In this document: in pieces, positions 35,278 to 43,707 of the stretch | Numbering within the stretch: position 1 is the first letter of the stretch | Layout of the letters: each line of letters starts with the position of its first letter | Assembly: GCA_020639075.1 (NCBI GenBank) | Contig: JACKHI010000002.1 | Span: 558,001 to 622,000 of the forward strand | Length of the DNA: 64,000 nucleotides | DNA from: Phycisphaerales bacterium | GTDB taxonomy: Bacteria; Planctomycetota; Phycisphaerae; UBA1845; UTPLA1 | Direction of reading: 5' to 3' | The notes under the pieces: model-generated | What the model was told of the DNA's origin: nothing | The model's database searches: none | Seen by the model: the letters and a program-made list of their open reading frames with translations, nothing else | Program-made: the position numbers and the translations under genes

Positions 35278-36908
35278 ATCGCGGGAAGAGACAGTTGTGC
35301 GCCTGTTGGCGCGTCGAACGACTTGCGTTCGCGGCCCTGTTGTTGACGGTCTCGACGAGTCACGCGAACGACTCGAATCTCATTCGCGATCTTGCCCGCG
35401 TTCGTGCGTACGAGCATGCGCGAGTGCGTTTGATCGGTGAATGCAGACCGGCGACGGCATGCATGTTTGACAAGGGCAGCCGTGCAGGCGGCGGATCGGG
35501 TGTCGTCATTGACACGGACGGATTCGGTCTGACGAATTTCCACGTGATCGCCGGGATGCTGAAGGATCGCGTCGGCGAGGCGGGGTTTGAGGACGGCCGG
35601 CTCTACGAATTCGATGTGCTTGGCATCGATCCGACGGGCGATGTCGCCATGTTCCGCGTCAAGGACCGAAGTCCACAGCATGCCGTTTCATTGGGGGACT
35701 CTGATCTTCTGAGCGTGGGGGACTTCACGCTTGCGATGGGGAACCCTTTTCTGCTCGCGGAGGATTACGTTCCGACAGTGACGCTGGGCATTGTCTCTGG
35801 GCTGCATCGATATCAGGCGGGCGCGGGGGACGGCGGTCGCGCCTTGCGGTATACGGACTGCATCCAGGTGGATACGTCGATCAATCCGGGCAACTCGGGC
35901 GGCCCATTGTTCGACATGCGCGGTCAGCTCATCGGGATCAACGGGCGAATATCGCTCGAAGAGCGCGGCCGGGTCAACATCGGCGTTGGGTACGCGATCA
36001 GCATCAATCAGATCAAACGATTCATACCGGCATGGCGTGCGGGCATTGTCATGAAGCATGCGTCCGCGGGGTTTACCGTCAGGAATCGGGACGGCGGCGT
36101 GATCGTCGATCAGATCCTCGACGATTCGCCGGCCTATCTGGCGGGCTTGCGGCTCGGTGATCGCGTGGATGTATTTGCCGGGCGCGAGATGACTTCGTCG
36201 AATCAGTTTGGATCTTATCTCGGCGTATTTCCGGAGCAGTGGCCTGTGCATGCGACGCTCGTCCGCGACGGCGTTTCTCGGGAAATCGCGTTTCGGCTTG
36301 AGGATATGCCGCTGCCGAAAGCGGAGGGCGGTGAGGACCCGTATGGGCCTCATGCCGTGACGCGGAGCGCAAACGCGTATGCCGTGGAGCGACTGATCCG
36401 ACTGCATCGCGAGTTCCTTGGCGGCGATGAGTTATTGAAGCGCGTCAGCGGAATTCACTTCACTGGGACGCGAGCGTTTGATGACACGACAAAGGAGTGC
36501 GTTGCACTCGATTTCGACGAGAATCGAAACGAGTCGCGGGAACTCGCCGCCGGTGCAACACCGACAGACGTCGAGCGGGCCGTGCGCTGGATGCTGATCG
36601 ATGGCCCGTCGGAATCGCAACGGGAGACTATGCGCGTCGTTTCGTCGGATGAAGTGGACAATCGAATCTGCGCCGTCGTTCGAGGTGCGCCGGATGGGTA
36701 CCCCGAACTGACACTTTGGCTTGACGACGTGGATGGGCGGCTCTGTCGGCTGTCGTTTGCGGATCGCTTGTCGGGACGGAAGATCGTATTCGAGTATTCC
36801 GGGTTCAGGAAAGACGACGGTTTTCGTTTCCCGACAGTGCGAACGATGTCATTCGACGGGCGTTCATATGCGACGGAAACGATGTCTCGTATCAAGGTGC
36901 GGGGATGA
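35274..36908 (+). CDS. HtrA/DegP-type (S1C) serine protease with intact triad
   Basis: I start this at TTG 35274, which overlaps the previous stop as TTGA, giving 544 residues with a signal peptide (about 16-31). No ATG lies before the signal. The trypsin-like domain has an intact triad: His90 in NFHVIA, Asp123 in TGDVAMF and Ser208 in NPGNSGGPL. A PDZ domain follows (about 275-350, VDQILDDSPAYLAGLRLGDRV), then an extra 180-residue C-terminal domain not found in DegP. It is expected to be a periplasmic quality-control protease. The two downstream genes encode family members without a triad. Confidence 0.9.
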   Translation: MNRGKRQLCACWRVERLAFAALLLTVSTSHANDSNLIRDLARVRAYEHARVRLIGECRPATACMFDKGSRAGGGSGVVIDTDGFGLTNFHVIAGMLKDRVGEAGFEDGRLYEFDVLGIDPTGDVAMFRVKDRSPQHAVSLGDSDLLSVGDFTLAMGNPFLLAEDYVPTVTLGIVSGLHRYQAGAGDGGRALRYTDCIQVDTSINPGNSGGPLFDMRGQLIGINGRISLEERGRVNIGVGYAISINQIKRFIPAWRAGIVMKHASAGFTVRNRDGGVIVDQILDDSPAYLAGLRLGDRVDVFAGREMTSSNQFGSYLGVFPEQWPVHATLVRDGVSREIAFRLEDMPLPKAEGGEDPYGPHAVTRSANAYAVERLIRLHREFLGGDELLKRVSGIHFTGTRAFDDTTKECVALDFDENRNESRELAAGATPTDVERAVRWMLIDGPSESQRETMRVVSSDEVDNRICAVVRGAPDGYPELTLWLDDVDGRLCRLSFADRLSGRKIVFEYSGFRKDDGFRFPTVRTMSFDGRSYATETMSRIKVRG

Positions 36909-37957
36909 GGCGATGGGCGATCGTGCATTTCGGCATGCTGCTAATCACGCTGTCGGCGGCGAGCGGAATTGCGGTCGCAGCCCCATCGGATGAGCCGGAG
37001 CGTCCGGCGCGTCGGCTTGTTGCGCCGAATTCGACTGCGCGGGCTTTTTCGCGATCCGAGGCGGCAGTCGTCAAGCTTTACGGCCGCGGGATCGGGCGTG
37101 AACACGGCTACGGGACAGGGACGCTGGTATCAGCCGACGGGCAGATCGTCACAGTCCTGTCGCTGTTGTCTGCGAGGGATGGGGCTCGTGTGGTGCTGTC
37201 GGACGGCCGAACGATGACGGCGACATTCGTCCGCAAGGATGAATATCGACAGCTGGCCTTATTGAAGATCGACATCGAGGATGCGCCGCATGTGGAATTC
37301 AAGGACTCGACGAGTCTCGAGCTCGGCGATGTCGTGTTCGCGATGGGGAATTGGTTCAAAGTCGCCGAGGGGCGGGAGCCGGTTTCGATCAACCGCGGAA
37401 TATTCAGCATGCGCACGAAGCTGGACGCGCGCCGGCTGACGCAGGATTTCTCGTACGAAGGCGACGTGTTGTTGTTCGACGCGATGACGTCGAATCCCGG
37501 GGCGCCGGGTGGACCGGTGTTGGATATTGAGGGCGGCTGCGTCGGTATCGTCGGGCGGATCGTAGAGGCCAGCGCGACCAATACGCGCGTCAACTACGCG
37601 ATCACGTCTGAGGAGATTCGTGCATTTGTGGGCGGCGAGATAGCGGCGACTGCACCGGCGAATGATGCCGGGGACGGCGAGGGCAGGAAGGAAGGTTACG
37701 TCGGGATCAGCATCAGTCGGTTGGGATTTCGACATGTCTCGCCCTATGTCGAGCGGGTTCGTTCGGGTTCGCCGGCCGACAAGGCGGGCGTGCTGGCTGA
37801 CGATCTCGTGCTTGCGATCGATGACGCCCGGCTTCGAAATGCGAACGACTACAAAGATGCGATCCGAAGGCTGCGACCGGGCGACAAAGCGCGATTCATC
37901 CTCAAGCGCGGTCAGCGCGTCATGACGGTGACGATCGAAGTGGGTGAGAAACCATGA
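36905..37957 (+). CDS. HtrA-like pseudoprotease (triad lost) with PDZ domain
   Basis: The 350-residue product has a signal peptide (about 10-26), a trypsin-like S1C domain (about 52-235) and a PDZ domain (about 255-345, VRSGSPADKAGVLADDLVL). At the three catalytic positions it has Ser86 (in TVLSLLS instead of the TNxHV pattern), Gln116 (in RQLALLK instead of DLAVLK) and Pro201 (in NPGAPGGPV instead of NPGNSGG). The fold is otherwise well kept, so it is more likely a regulator, substrate-binder or chaperone than a decayed pseudogene. It overlaps the active protease gene and the next gene by 4 bp each. Confidence 0.88.
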   Translation: MRRWAIVHFGMLLITLSAASGIAVAAPSDEPERPARRLVAPNSTARAFSRSEAAVVKLYGRGIGREHGYGTGTLVSADGQIVTVLSLLSARDGARVVLSDGRTMTATFVRKDEYRQLALLKIDIEDAPHVEFKDSTSLELGDVVFAMGNWFKVAEGREPVSINRGIFSMRTKLDARRLTQDFSYEGDVLLFDAMTSNPGAPGGPVLDIEGGCVGIVGRIVEASATNTRVNYAITSEEIRAFVGGEIAATAPANDAGDGEGRKEGYVGISISRLGFRHVSPYVERVRSGSPADKAGVLADDLVLAIDDARLRNANDYKDAIRRLRPGDKARFILKRGQRVMTVTIEVGEKP

Positions 37958-39132
37958 TGCGACGAGGGATCGGCATCCTGATCGTTGTTGCACTGACCGG
38001 CGTCGGGCGGGCGGACGACGCAACGGATCCGTATGCGCTTGAAGTTGCAAAGGCACGCGTGATTCGTGCGGCGGTTCAACGAATCCGGCCGAGTCTCGTC
38101 ACTGTGGAAACGATCGGCGGGGCGCAGCCGATCGCCGAGGGTCCCGAGGGCGTTCGTGAAGAGGCATTCCGGCTTGCGGACGGGCCAACGACGGGGATGA
38201 TTGTTTCCCAGGACGGTTTGATCCTGACGAGCAGCATCAACTTCGCGCGCAATCCAACTGTCATCACGGTGACGCTTGACGACGGGCGGCAATTTGTTGC
38301 GACGTTGCTGGGGCGCGATGAAATTCGTCGGTTGGCGCTGCTGCGGATACCTGAAACGGGTTTGAAGGTGGCCGACTGGGCGCCGGGCGAGGATATCGCG
38401 GTCGGGCAATATGCGATCGCGTGCGGACGCGGACTGATGGGTGACGCGCCGTTTGCGTCCTTGGGGATCGTCAGCGCAGTCGGCCGGCGGAACGGCAACG
38501 CGATTCAGACGGATGCCAAAGTGTCGCCAATCAACTACGGTGGACCGTTGATCGACATCGATGGTCGCGTCATGGGAATCTGCGTTCCGATGGCGGGTTC
38601 CGGCGGCGCGCTGGCGGGCGCGGAGTGGTACGACAGCGGGATCGGTTTTGCGATATGCAAGGAGAAGTACGACTTTGTTTCGGATCGGCTCGCTGCCGGA
38701 GAGCTAATTGAACAGGGGAAGATCGGTATCGTCCTGGAGGAGGATGAGTCGGCGATCCGTGACTTCTTCGAGAGGCTGTTGCCGAAAAAGGAACAGGCCG
38801 TTCGTATTCGCGACGTGATGCCGGGATCTCCGGCGACGGCGGTTGGCCTGCGAAAGGGCGATCGTATTCTGGCGTTGGATGGACAGCCTGTCGGTGACGT
38901 GCCCGAGATGTTGCGTCGTCTGAGCGATCGCGCGGCCGGGGAAACGATCACGTTGACGATCAAACGTCGTTGGCGGAAATTTGACGTCACGTTGACGCTG
39001 GCGCGGATGGAAGACATGGGGAAGATCCGCGGGCCCGAGAACGCCGGTTCCGATGAAGGCGAATCGGATGATGGCGGCGTCGAGCCGGATTCTGAAACGG
39101 GCGATTCGACGACGCAGCCGGCGGATGAATAG
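37954..39132 (+). CDS. Second HtrA-like pseudoprotease with PDZ domain
   Basis: The 392-residue product has a signal peptide (about 1-20), a trypsin-like domain (about 30-240) and a PDZ domain (about 285-350, VMPGSPATAVGLRKGDRIL), then an acidic Ser/Asp/Glu tail. The triad positions hold Ile95 (in LTSSINFA), Arg126 (in RRLALL) and Tyr195 (in SPINYGGPLID). It therefore cannot be a serine protease by the usual mechanism. Its gene is the last of three overlapping HtrA-type genes; the next gene starts 107 bp later. Confidence 0.88.
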   Translation: MMRRGIGILIVVALTGVGRADDATDPYALEVAKARVIRAAVQRIRPSLVTVETIGGAQPIAEGPEGVREEAFRLADGPTTGMIVSQDGLILTSSINFARNPTVITVTLDDGRQFVATLLGRDEIRRLALLRIPETGLKVADWAPGEDIAVGQYAIACGRGLMGDAPFASLGIVSAVGRRNGNAIQTDAKVSPINYGGPLIDIDGRVMGICVPMAGSGGALAGAEWYDSGIGFAICKEKYDFVSDRLAAGELIEQGKIGIVLEEDESAIRDFFERLLPKKEQAVRIRDVMPGSPATAVGLRKGDRILALDGQPVGDVPEMLRRLSDRAAGETITLTIKRRWRKFDVTLTLARMEDMGKIRGPENAGSDEGESDDGGVEPDSETGDSTTQPADE

Positions 39133-39239
39133 GGCGGAGCGATCGGCCGGCATCCGTCAGGGGCATGGCGCCTGCAATCCCAAGGCAGTGATCTCGTCGA
39201 AAACGTGAGTTCATCCGCACGGTTCGGTAGAATCGGGGG

Positions 39240-41417
39240 ATGCGGACCGGGTGGACTGCGATTTTGACGGAAGGAATCGGCGCTGTTCGGGTGTCTTGCA
39301 TCTGTTGGCCGATTTGCGCCGCTGCGATGGCACTTGCATCGCCTGTGCTGACGAACGCGGCCGTGGTTCAATTCTACATATCGCCAGACGGCGACGACGC
39401 CAATCCCGGTTCCATCGACCTTCCGTTCGCGACGCTTCATCGGGCGCAGGCGGCCGTGCGTTCGCGCCTTGCCGGTGAAATCGATGACGACGTCTGGGTG
39501 TACCTGCGCGACGGTGTCTATCGGATCGAATCGCCGGTTGAATTCGGAATTGTGGATTCGCCGCCGCCCGGCCGGATTGTTCATTACGCGGCATATCCGG
39601 GCGAGCGTCCCGTGATCAGCGGCGGTCGCGCGATCGATGGATGGACGGAGCAAGCCGACGGAACGTGGACGACGATTGTGCCGGGCGTCGTCGCTGGAGA
39701 GTGGGCGTTTCGAGAGCTATTCGTGAACGGCCGTCGACGCCAGCGGGCGCGGCATCCGAATAGCGGGTTTTTGAATGCCGCGGGACCGAATCCTGCGCCG
39801 GGGGCTGATGCGCGACACACATTTGCATTCTATCCAGGCGACTTGCCTGCAGATACGGACCTCGCCGGGGCGGAATTGAACATGTTGCATGAATGGACGA
39901 CGTCGCGCGTGCGCATCTCGTCGATCGATCCGTTGGCGCACACGTTGACGACATCCGAGCCGATCGGCGCGACGGGGATCATCAATTCCATTTTTCAGAC
40001 GACGGATCATCCTCGGTATGCCGTGGAGAATCATCCGGCACTGCTCGATGCGCCCGGCGAATGGTATCTTGATCGCGCGACGGGCGTGCTGACGTATCGC
40101 CCCATGCCCGGTGAGTTCGTTGAGTCTGTCGAAGCGATCGCGCCGATTGCGACGGCGCTGGTTGTCGTGCGCGGGGATTTCAGCGATGGGACGCCTGTGC
40201 GAAACCTGAGTTTCGAGAATCTGGCGTTCGAACATTGCGCGTGGGCATTGCCGACGGGGGGGTACTCGACTTACCAATCAGGATACTACGAGCCTCGCGT
40301 GTCGGGCGTGGAGTACGAGCTGCCGGCGGCGATCAAGTTCGAAGTCGCGGAAAACTGCCGGTTGTTCCGCTCGCGCGTATCGCACTGCGGCGGGTGGGGC
40401 GTGATGCTGGGGGCCTGGTGTCGCGATTGTTCCCTGATCGGATCGATCGTAACGGACATTGCCGGCAATGGCGTGATTGTGGGTGAAGATCAGTACCGGC
40501 GGGTGAACGGTATCTTCTGGGTCAACGGGCATTGGGAGCAGGTTGCCGTCGGGAATCAGGTCGTCTCGAACCTGGTACAGGACTGCGGCGTCGAATTGCA
40601 GGATTGCGCTGGTATTTGGGCGGGGCTGACGGATACGTCGACGATTGCGAGCAACATCGTTCGTCGGTTGCCGCACATCGGGATTTCGACGGGCGGATTC
40701 TGGAACGACAACGTATCGCCGTGCCGAGAGATTTTGATTCTGGACAATCGTGTCGAGGATGTCGTGACGCTGCTATCGGATGGCGGGGCTGTCTATTCTG
40801 TCGGCTTGCAGCCGGATTCGCGAATTTCCGGAAACCTGATTTCCGGGATACCTCTACCGCCGGGGTTGTCGCGAAACGTCGGCATATATCTGGATCAGGG
40901 GTCCACGGGATTCTCAATACAAGACAATGGAATCTTCGACATCGCTAGTTCCGCGTTCAAGTTCCACTGGGCGGGTGAAAATCAGCTCATCGGGAACACG
41001 ATTCGGATGCAGTCGTCGACGGTGGACGTGTACTATTTCCAGTCGACGGCTTTGGAAGACATTGTTCGAATCGGAGACGTGGTGATACTCCCGGGAGAAT
41101 CACCCGCGGGTTGTGCATATCCGGTTTGCGGTGAAGCAGCGTCGGCGGGATTGCTCGCGGAGCACGTGGCGAGCATCTATTTTGATCGAGATGGAGATGG
41201 CGTTGCGGATCTGGACGATTGGTGTGTCGAACGCCGTACTGGTGATGTGAACGGCGACGGAAGTGTGAACGGTCTGGATATCGAGTCGTTCGTTCAAGTA
41301 CTTCTGGGGGAGACGACGAGCAGTCATGCGTATTGTGCGGCGGATGCAAACTCGGACAGGGTTGTCTCCGTCAATGATGTGGCGGCGTTCGTGTCGTCAG
41401 TGCTGTCGTTGCCATGA
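39240..41417 (+). CDS. Secreted GH141-like parallel beta-helix protein with dockerin-like C-terminus
   Basis: The 725-residue product has a signal peptide (about 16-41). The region after it (VVQFYISPDGDDANPGS, FATLHRAQAAVR, AYPGERPVISGGRAIDGW) matches the opening of GH141-type proteins (fucosidase/xylanase family). Parallel beta-helix repeats follow (about 300-600, e.g. NRVEDVVTLLSDGGAV). The last 60 residues hold two dockerin-type calcium loops, GDVNGDGSVNGLDIESF and ADANSDRVVSVNDVAAF. It is probably an exported polysaccharide-active enzyme. The catalytic acid pair was not verified, so enzymatic activity is inferred from the family. Confidence 0.82.
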   Translation: MRTGWTAILTEGIGAVRVSCICWPICAAAMALASPVLTNAAVVQFYISPDGDDANPGSIDLPFATLHRAQAAVRSRLAGEIDDDVWVYLRDGVYRIESPVEFGIVDSPPPGRIVHYAAYPGERPVISGGRAIDGWTEQADGTWTTIVPGVVAGEWAFRELFVNGRRRQRARHPNSGFLNAAGPNPAPGADARHTFAFYPGDLPADTDLAGAELNMLHEWTTSRVRISSIDPLAHTLTTSEPIGATGIINSIFQTTDHPRYAVENHPALLDAPGEWYLDRATGVLTYRPMPGEFVESVEAIAPIATALVVVRGDFSDGTPVRNLSFENLAFEHCAWALPTGGYSTYQSGYYEPRVSGVEYELPAAIKFEVAENCRLFRSRVSHCGGWGVMLGAWCRDCSLIGSIVTDIAGNGVIVGEDQYRRVNGIFWVNGHWEQVAVGNQVVSNLVQDCGVELQDCAGIWAGLTDTSTIASNIVRRLPHIGISTGGFWNDNVSPCREILILDNRVEDVVTLLSDGGAVYSVGLQPDSRISGNLISGIPLPPGLSRNVGIYLDQGSTGFSIQDNGIFDIASSAFKFHWAGENQLIGNTIRMQSSTVDVYYFQSTALEDIVRIGDVVILPGESPAGCAYPVCGEAASAGLLAEHVASIYFDRDGDGVADLDDWCVERRTGDVNGDGSVNGLDIESFVQVLLGETTSSHAYCAADANSDRVVSVNDVAAFVSSVLSLP

Positions 41418-41498
41418 AATCGGCAACGTTCGAATGCTGATCGTTGGCGATCCAGTCGTTCACACAGCAGCATCTGTTCCCGGTGTCATTTGGAACGG

Positions 41499-41522
41499 GC
41501 CCGATCGTCGTCACGATCGGGC
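41499..41522. terminator. Stem-loop between two convergent genes
   Basis: A perfect 10-bp stem (GCCCGATCGT paired with ACGATCGGGC) with a CGTC loop sits in the 122-bp gap between the ends of the GH141-like gene (plus) and the propeller gene (minus). No T-run follows on either side, so it may be a bidirectional stem-type terminator or RNA-protecting structure rather than a classical Rho-independent terminator. Confidence 0.5.
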
Positions 41523-41539
41523 GTCGATGATGACGCCGG

Positions 41540-42802
41540 TTACTCTGCCTTTGCATTCCACTGATAGGCCGCAATCGCGTTGAGTTCGCGGATATAGATT
41601 GAATTGTCGACGACGGCGATGTGGGCCCACGTCTCGGCATCCGCGATTCGTTTCTTCGCGAGTATCGTCATTTCGTTGGGATTGGCGGCGAAGAGGATGA
41701 GGCCGCCTCGCTGGTCGAGGGCGAGGATCTTGTCGCCGTTGACGGCCATGCTCCAGTACTTACCGAAGCCCTTTGAACGCCATTTCTGAACACCCGACGC
41801 GAGATCGATGCAGGAGAGGCGACCATTGCCCAGATGAAGGTAGGCGAATCCGTCGACGACCACGGGTGATGACATGTAGCCCTGGGCGGGCAGCGTCCAG
41901 GACTCGCTCACGGCGAATCCGCTTTCCGTTTTTTCGACGACGTACATGAACGTCTGATTCTTGTAGGTGCTCGTGAAGACGCGATCGCCAACGACCGTCG
42001 GTGTGAGGATGTTCATTCCACGGAAGGCGGGCACGAGGATTGACCAGATGACACTGCCGGAATCGAGATCAAGTCCGGCGAGCGTGGTGCGCGTCTGTGC
42101 GACGAGTTGTCGCTTGTTGTGGATTGTTGCGATAACAGGAGACGAAAACGCACCTCCCATCATGCCGCCATCGTCGGCGAGCGCCCGCCATACGACGCCG
42201 CCCGTGTTTTTGTCGAGCTTCATTACGGACGAAGCGACTTGGACATACAGGTCGTCGCCGTCGATGAGCGGCGAGCAGACGAAGCCGAAGGCCGGCGGAC
42301 CGGTTCCGTACTCTTCAGCGAAGTCTGAGCGCCAACGTATTTTCCCGTCAGCGACATTGATGCAGACAAGCACATCGCGAATGCCGCCAACGTAGAGCGA
42401 CGCGCCGTCGCAGGCCGGCGTCGAACGGATCCAGTCCCCGTTGGCCTTGGCGAAGAAGGGCACGCTGAGCGCGCCTTCCCACTGCGTCTTCCAGAGTTCG
42501 CGTCCCGTCCTGCGATCAAGGGCTCGAACGACTTCGTACTTCTCGTCGACGGTTTCGGTCACGAAGATGCGTTCACCCCAGACGATGGGGCCCGAGTAAC
42601 TGGGACCGAGTTTGACGCGCCATCGGCTTTCAATGGAGTTCAGATTGTCAGGCCAGGCCGGAGCGTCTCTTGTAACGTAGCAGTCGCGTGTCGGGCCGCG
42701 CCATTGGGGCCAATTGGCTTCTTCAGCGAGCGACGGCGAAGCCAACACAAGTAAAGTCGCAAGGCAGTACATACCGCGTGTTCGATAGGATTGGATTTGC
42801 AT
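41540..42802 (-). CDS. Exported PQQ-like beta-propeller protein
   Basis: From the ATG at 42802 the product has 420 residues with a signal peptide (about 8-27, ending SLAEE). It opens with NWPQWRGPTRDC, a common start of planctomycete quinoprotein-like propellers, and carries PQQ-type blade motifs such as ALDRRTGRELWKTQW, KLDKNTGGVVWRAL and CIDLASGVQKWRSKG. The frame also has an ATG at 42838, so the start is uncertain. It is probably periplasmic with unknown ligand. It is the last gene of the minus-strand run that begins at the phosphatase gene. Confidence 0.85.
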   Translation of the reverse strand: MQIQSYRTRGMYCLATLLVLASPSLAEEANWPQWRGPTRDCYVTRDAPAWPDNLNSIESRWRVKLGPSYSGPIVWGERIFVTETVDEKYEVVRALDRRTGRELWKTQWEGALSVPFFAKANGDWIRSTPACDGASLYVGGIRDVLVCINVADGKIRWRSDFAEEYGTGPPAFGFVCSPLIDGDDLYVQVASSVMKLDKNTGGVVWRALADDGGMMGGAFSSPVIATIHNKRQLVAQTRTTLAGLDLDSGSVIWSILVPAFRGMNILTPTVVGDRVFTSTYKNQTFMYVVEKTESGFAVSESWTLPAQGYMSSPVVVDGFAYLHLGNGRLSCIDLASGVQKWRSKGFGKYWSMAVNGDKILALDQRGGLILFAANPNEMTILAKKRIADAETWAHIAVVDNSIYIRELNAIAAYQWNAKAE

Positions 42803-42930
42803 TATGCGCCGTTTCTCGATTGTTGCAGCCATCGCCACATCCCGATGACCGGCTGCATGTAATTGTCGTCATTCAAATCTTCGCCACCTGGTCTCTCGCC
42901 CGGTTTCAAGTGCCGTGTGACATCCGTCCT

Positions 42931-43464
42931 TCAGACGCCTTGCGGCATGAGTTCAAGCCGAGCCGGGTCGTATCCCCAGTCGGGCATTCGGGCGAGGATC
43001 GACTGATACGTCGCGTCGTCGAGTTGGGGCGTTCGGCTCAGGATCCAGAAGTAGGTTCGCGATGGGTCGCCGACGACTGCGTATTCATAGTCGTCACCGA
43101 CTTCGAGGATCCAATAGGGCGCGCCGAAGGGCCAGAAGAAATAGACAGTCAGCTTGGTCGGCTCATCACTGCCGACAGTCGCGAATCCTTCGATGGTTCG
43201 AGATTCTCCGCCCTCCTGTCCACAGGTATTGAGGACGCGGATGGTACCATCGTCACGGAGCGTGTATTCGGCTGTCACGTTCACGCAGCCTTGTTCAAAG
43301 CTGACAGGGTACTTCGCGATTTCGTACCAGAGTCCGGTGTATTGACTCAAATCGATATTCTTTGCCACGTCGAGTGCGGGGAGATTCGAATTCGCGCCAA
43401 CGCACGCGATCGACACGGGAATCATCAAGACCGGCAGCACACTGGAACATCTCAAGAATCTCAT
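42931..43464 (-). CDS. Lipocalin (Blc-like), probable lipoprotein
   Basis: The 177-residue product has a hydrophobic N-terminal leader with a lipobox-like ending (PVSIAC, Cys21), so it may be lipid-anchored, although the -3 residue is Ser rather than Leu. The mature part has the lipocalin opening motif LSQYTGLWYEIAKYP with the invariant G-x-W, the internal FWPFGAPYWILEVGDDY and WILSRTPQL, as in bacterial Blc. Blc-type lipocalins bind fatty acids or lysophospholipids in membrane stress. GAGG lies about 9 nt before the ATG. It is 243 bp downstream of the cobalamin-binding gene on the same strand. Confidence 0.9.
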   Translation of the reverse strand: MRFLRCSSVLPVLMIPVSIACVGANSNLPALDVAKNIDLSQYTGLWYEIAKYPVSFEQGCVNVTAEYTLRDDGTIRVLNTCGQEGGESRTIEGFATVGSDEPTKLTVYFFWPFGAPYWILEVGDDYEYAVVGDPSRTYFWILSRTPQLDDATYQSILARMPDWGYDPARLELMPQGV

Positions 43465-43707
43465 TAGTCAATTCCTCGTTCGTTGTTCGATGGCGGTGCG
43501 CTTGCACCGTCCCCGGGACGATGTTCGCCGAAATGTAGGGCTTGGATTCAAGCTTGGAGGATTTGCCGGCGCACGGTCATCAGGCCGAGGGCGGCCGACA
43601 GCTCGGGGCGATCGGCGGCGACTCGTTGCCGCTGCCTGTGTCGATCGCCGGCCGGCGCTTCGTTGGTTGGGCTCTAGAATCGTTGGGATCGCTACTGGAT
43701 CGTGATC

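Noticed and set aside
36905..39132. The two HtrA-like genes as pseudogenes
   Set aside because: The reading frames are intact, signal peptides and PDZ domains are kept, and the genes are translationally coupled, so they look like maintained pseudoenzymes rather than decaying copies.
41525..41560. Partial similarity between the sequence after the propeller gene stop (about 41525-41560) and the start region of the phosphatase gene (about 48064-48095)
   Set aside because: The match needs gaps and lies in unrelated positions (a stop region and a start region), so it is most likely chance. A shared promoter element could not be supported.
43465..43707. Small gene or structured RNA between the B12-sensor gene and the first lipocalin
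   Set aside because: Only short palindromes such as GGTGC-GCTT-GCACC (43495-43508) were found; no larger conserved fold or frame could be supported.
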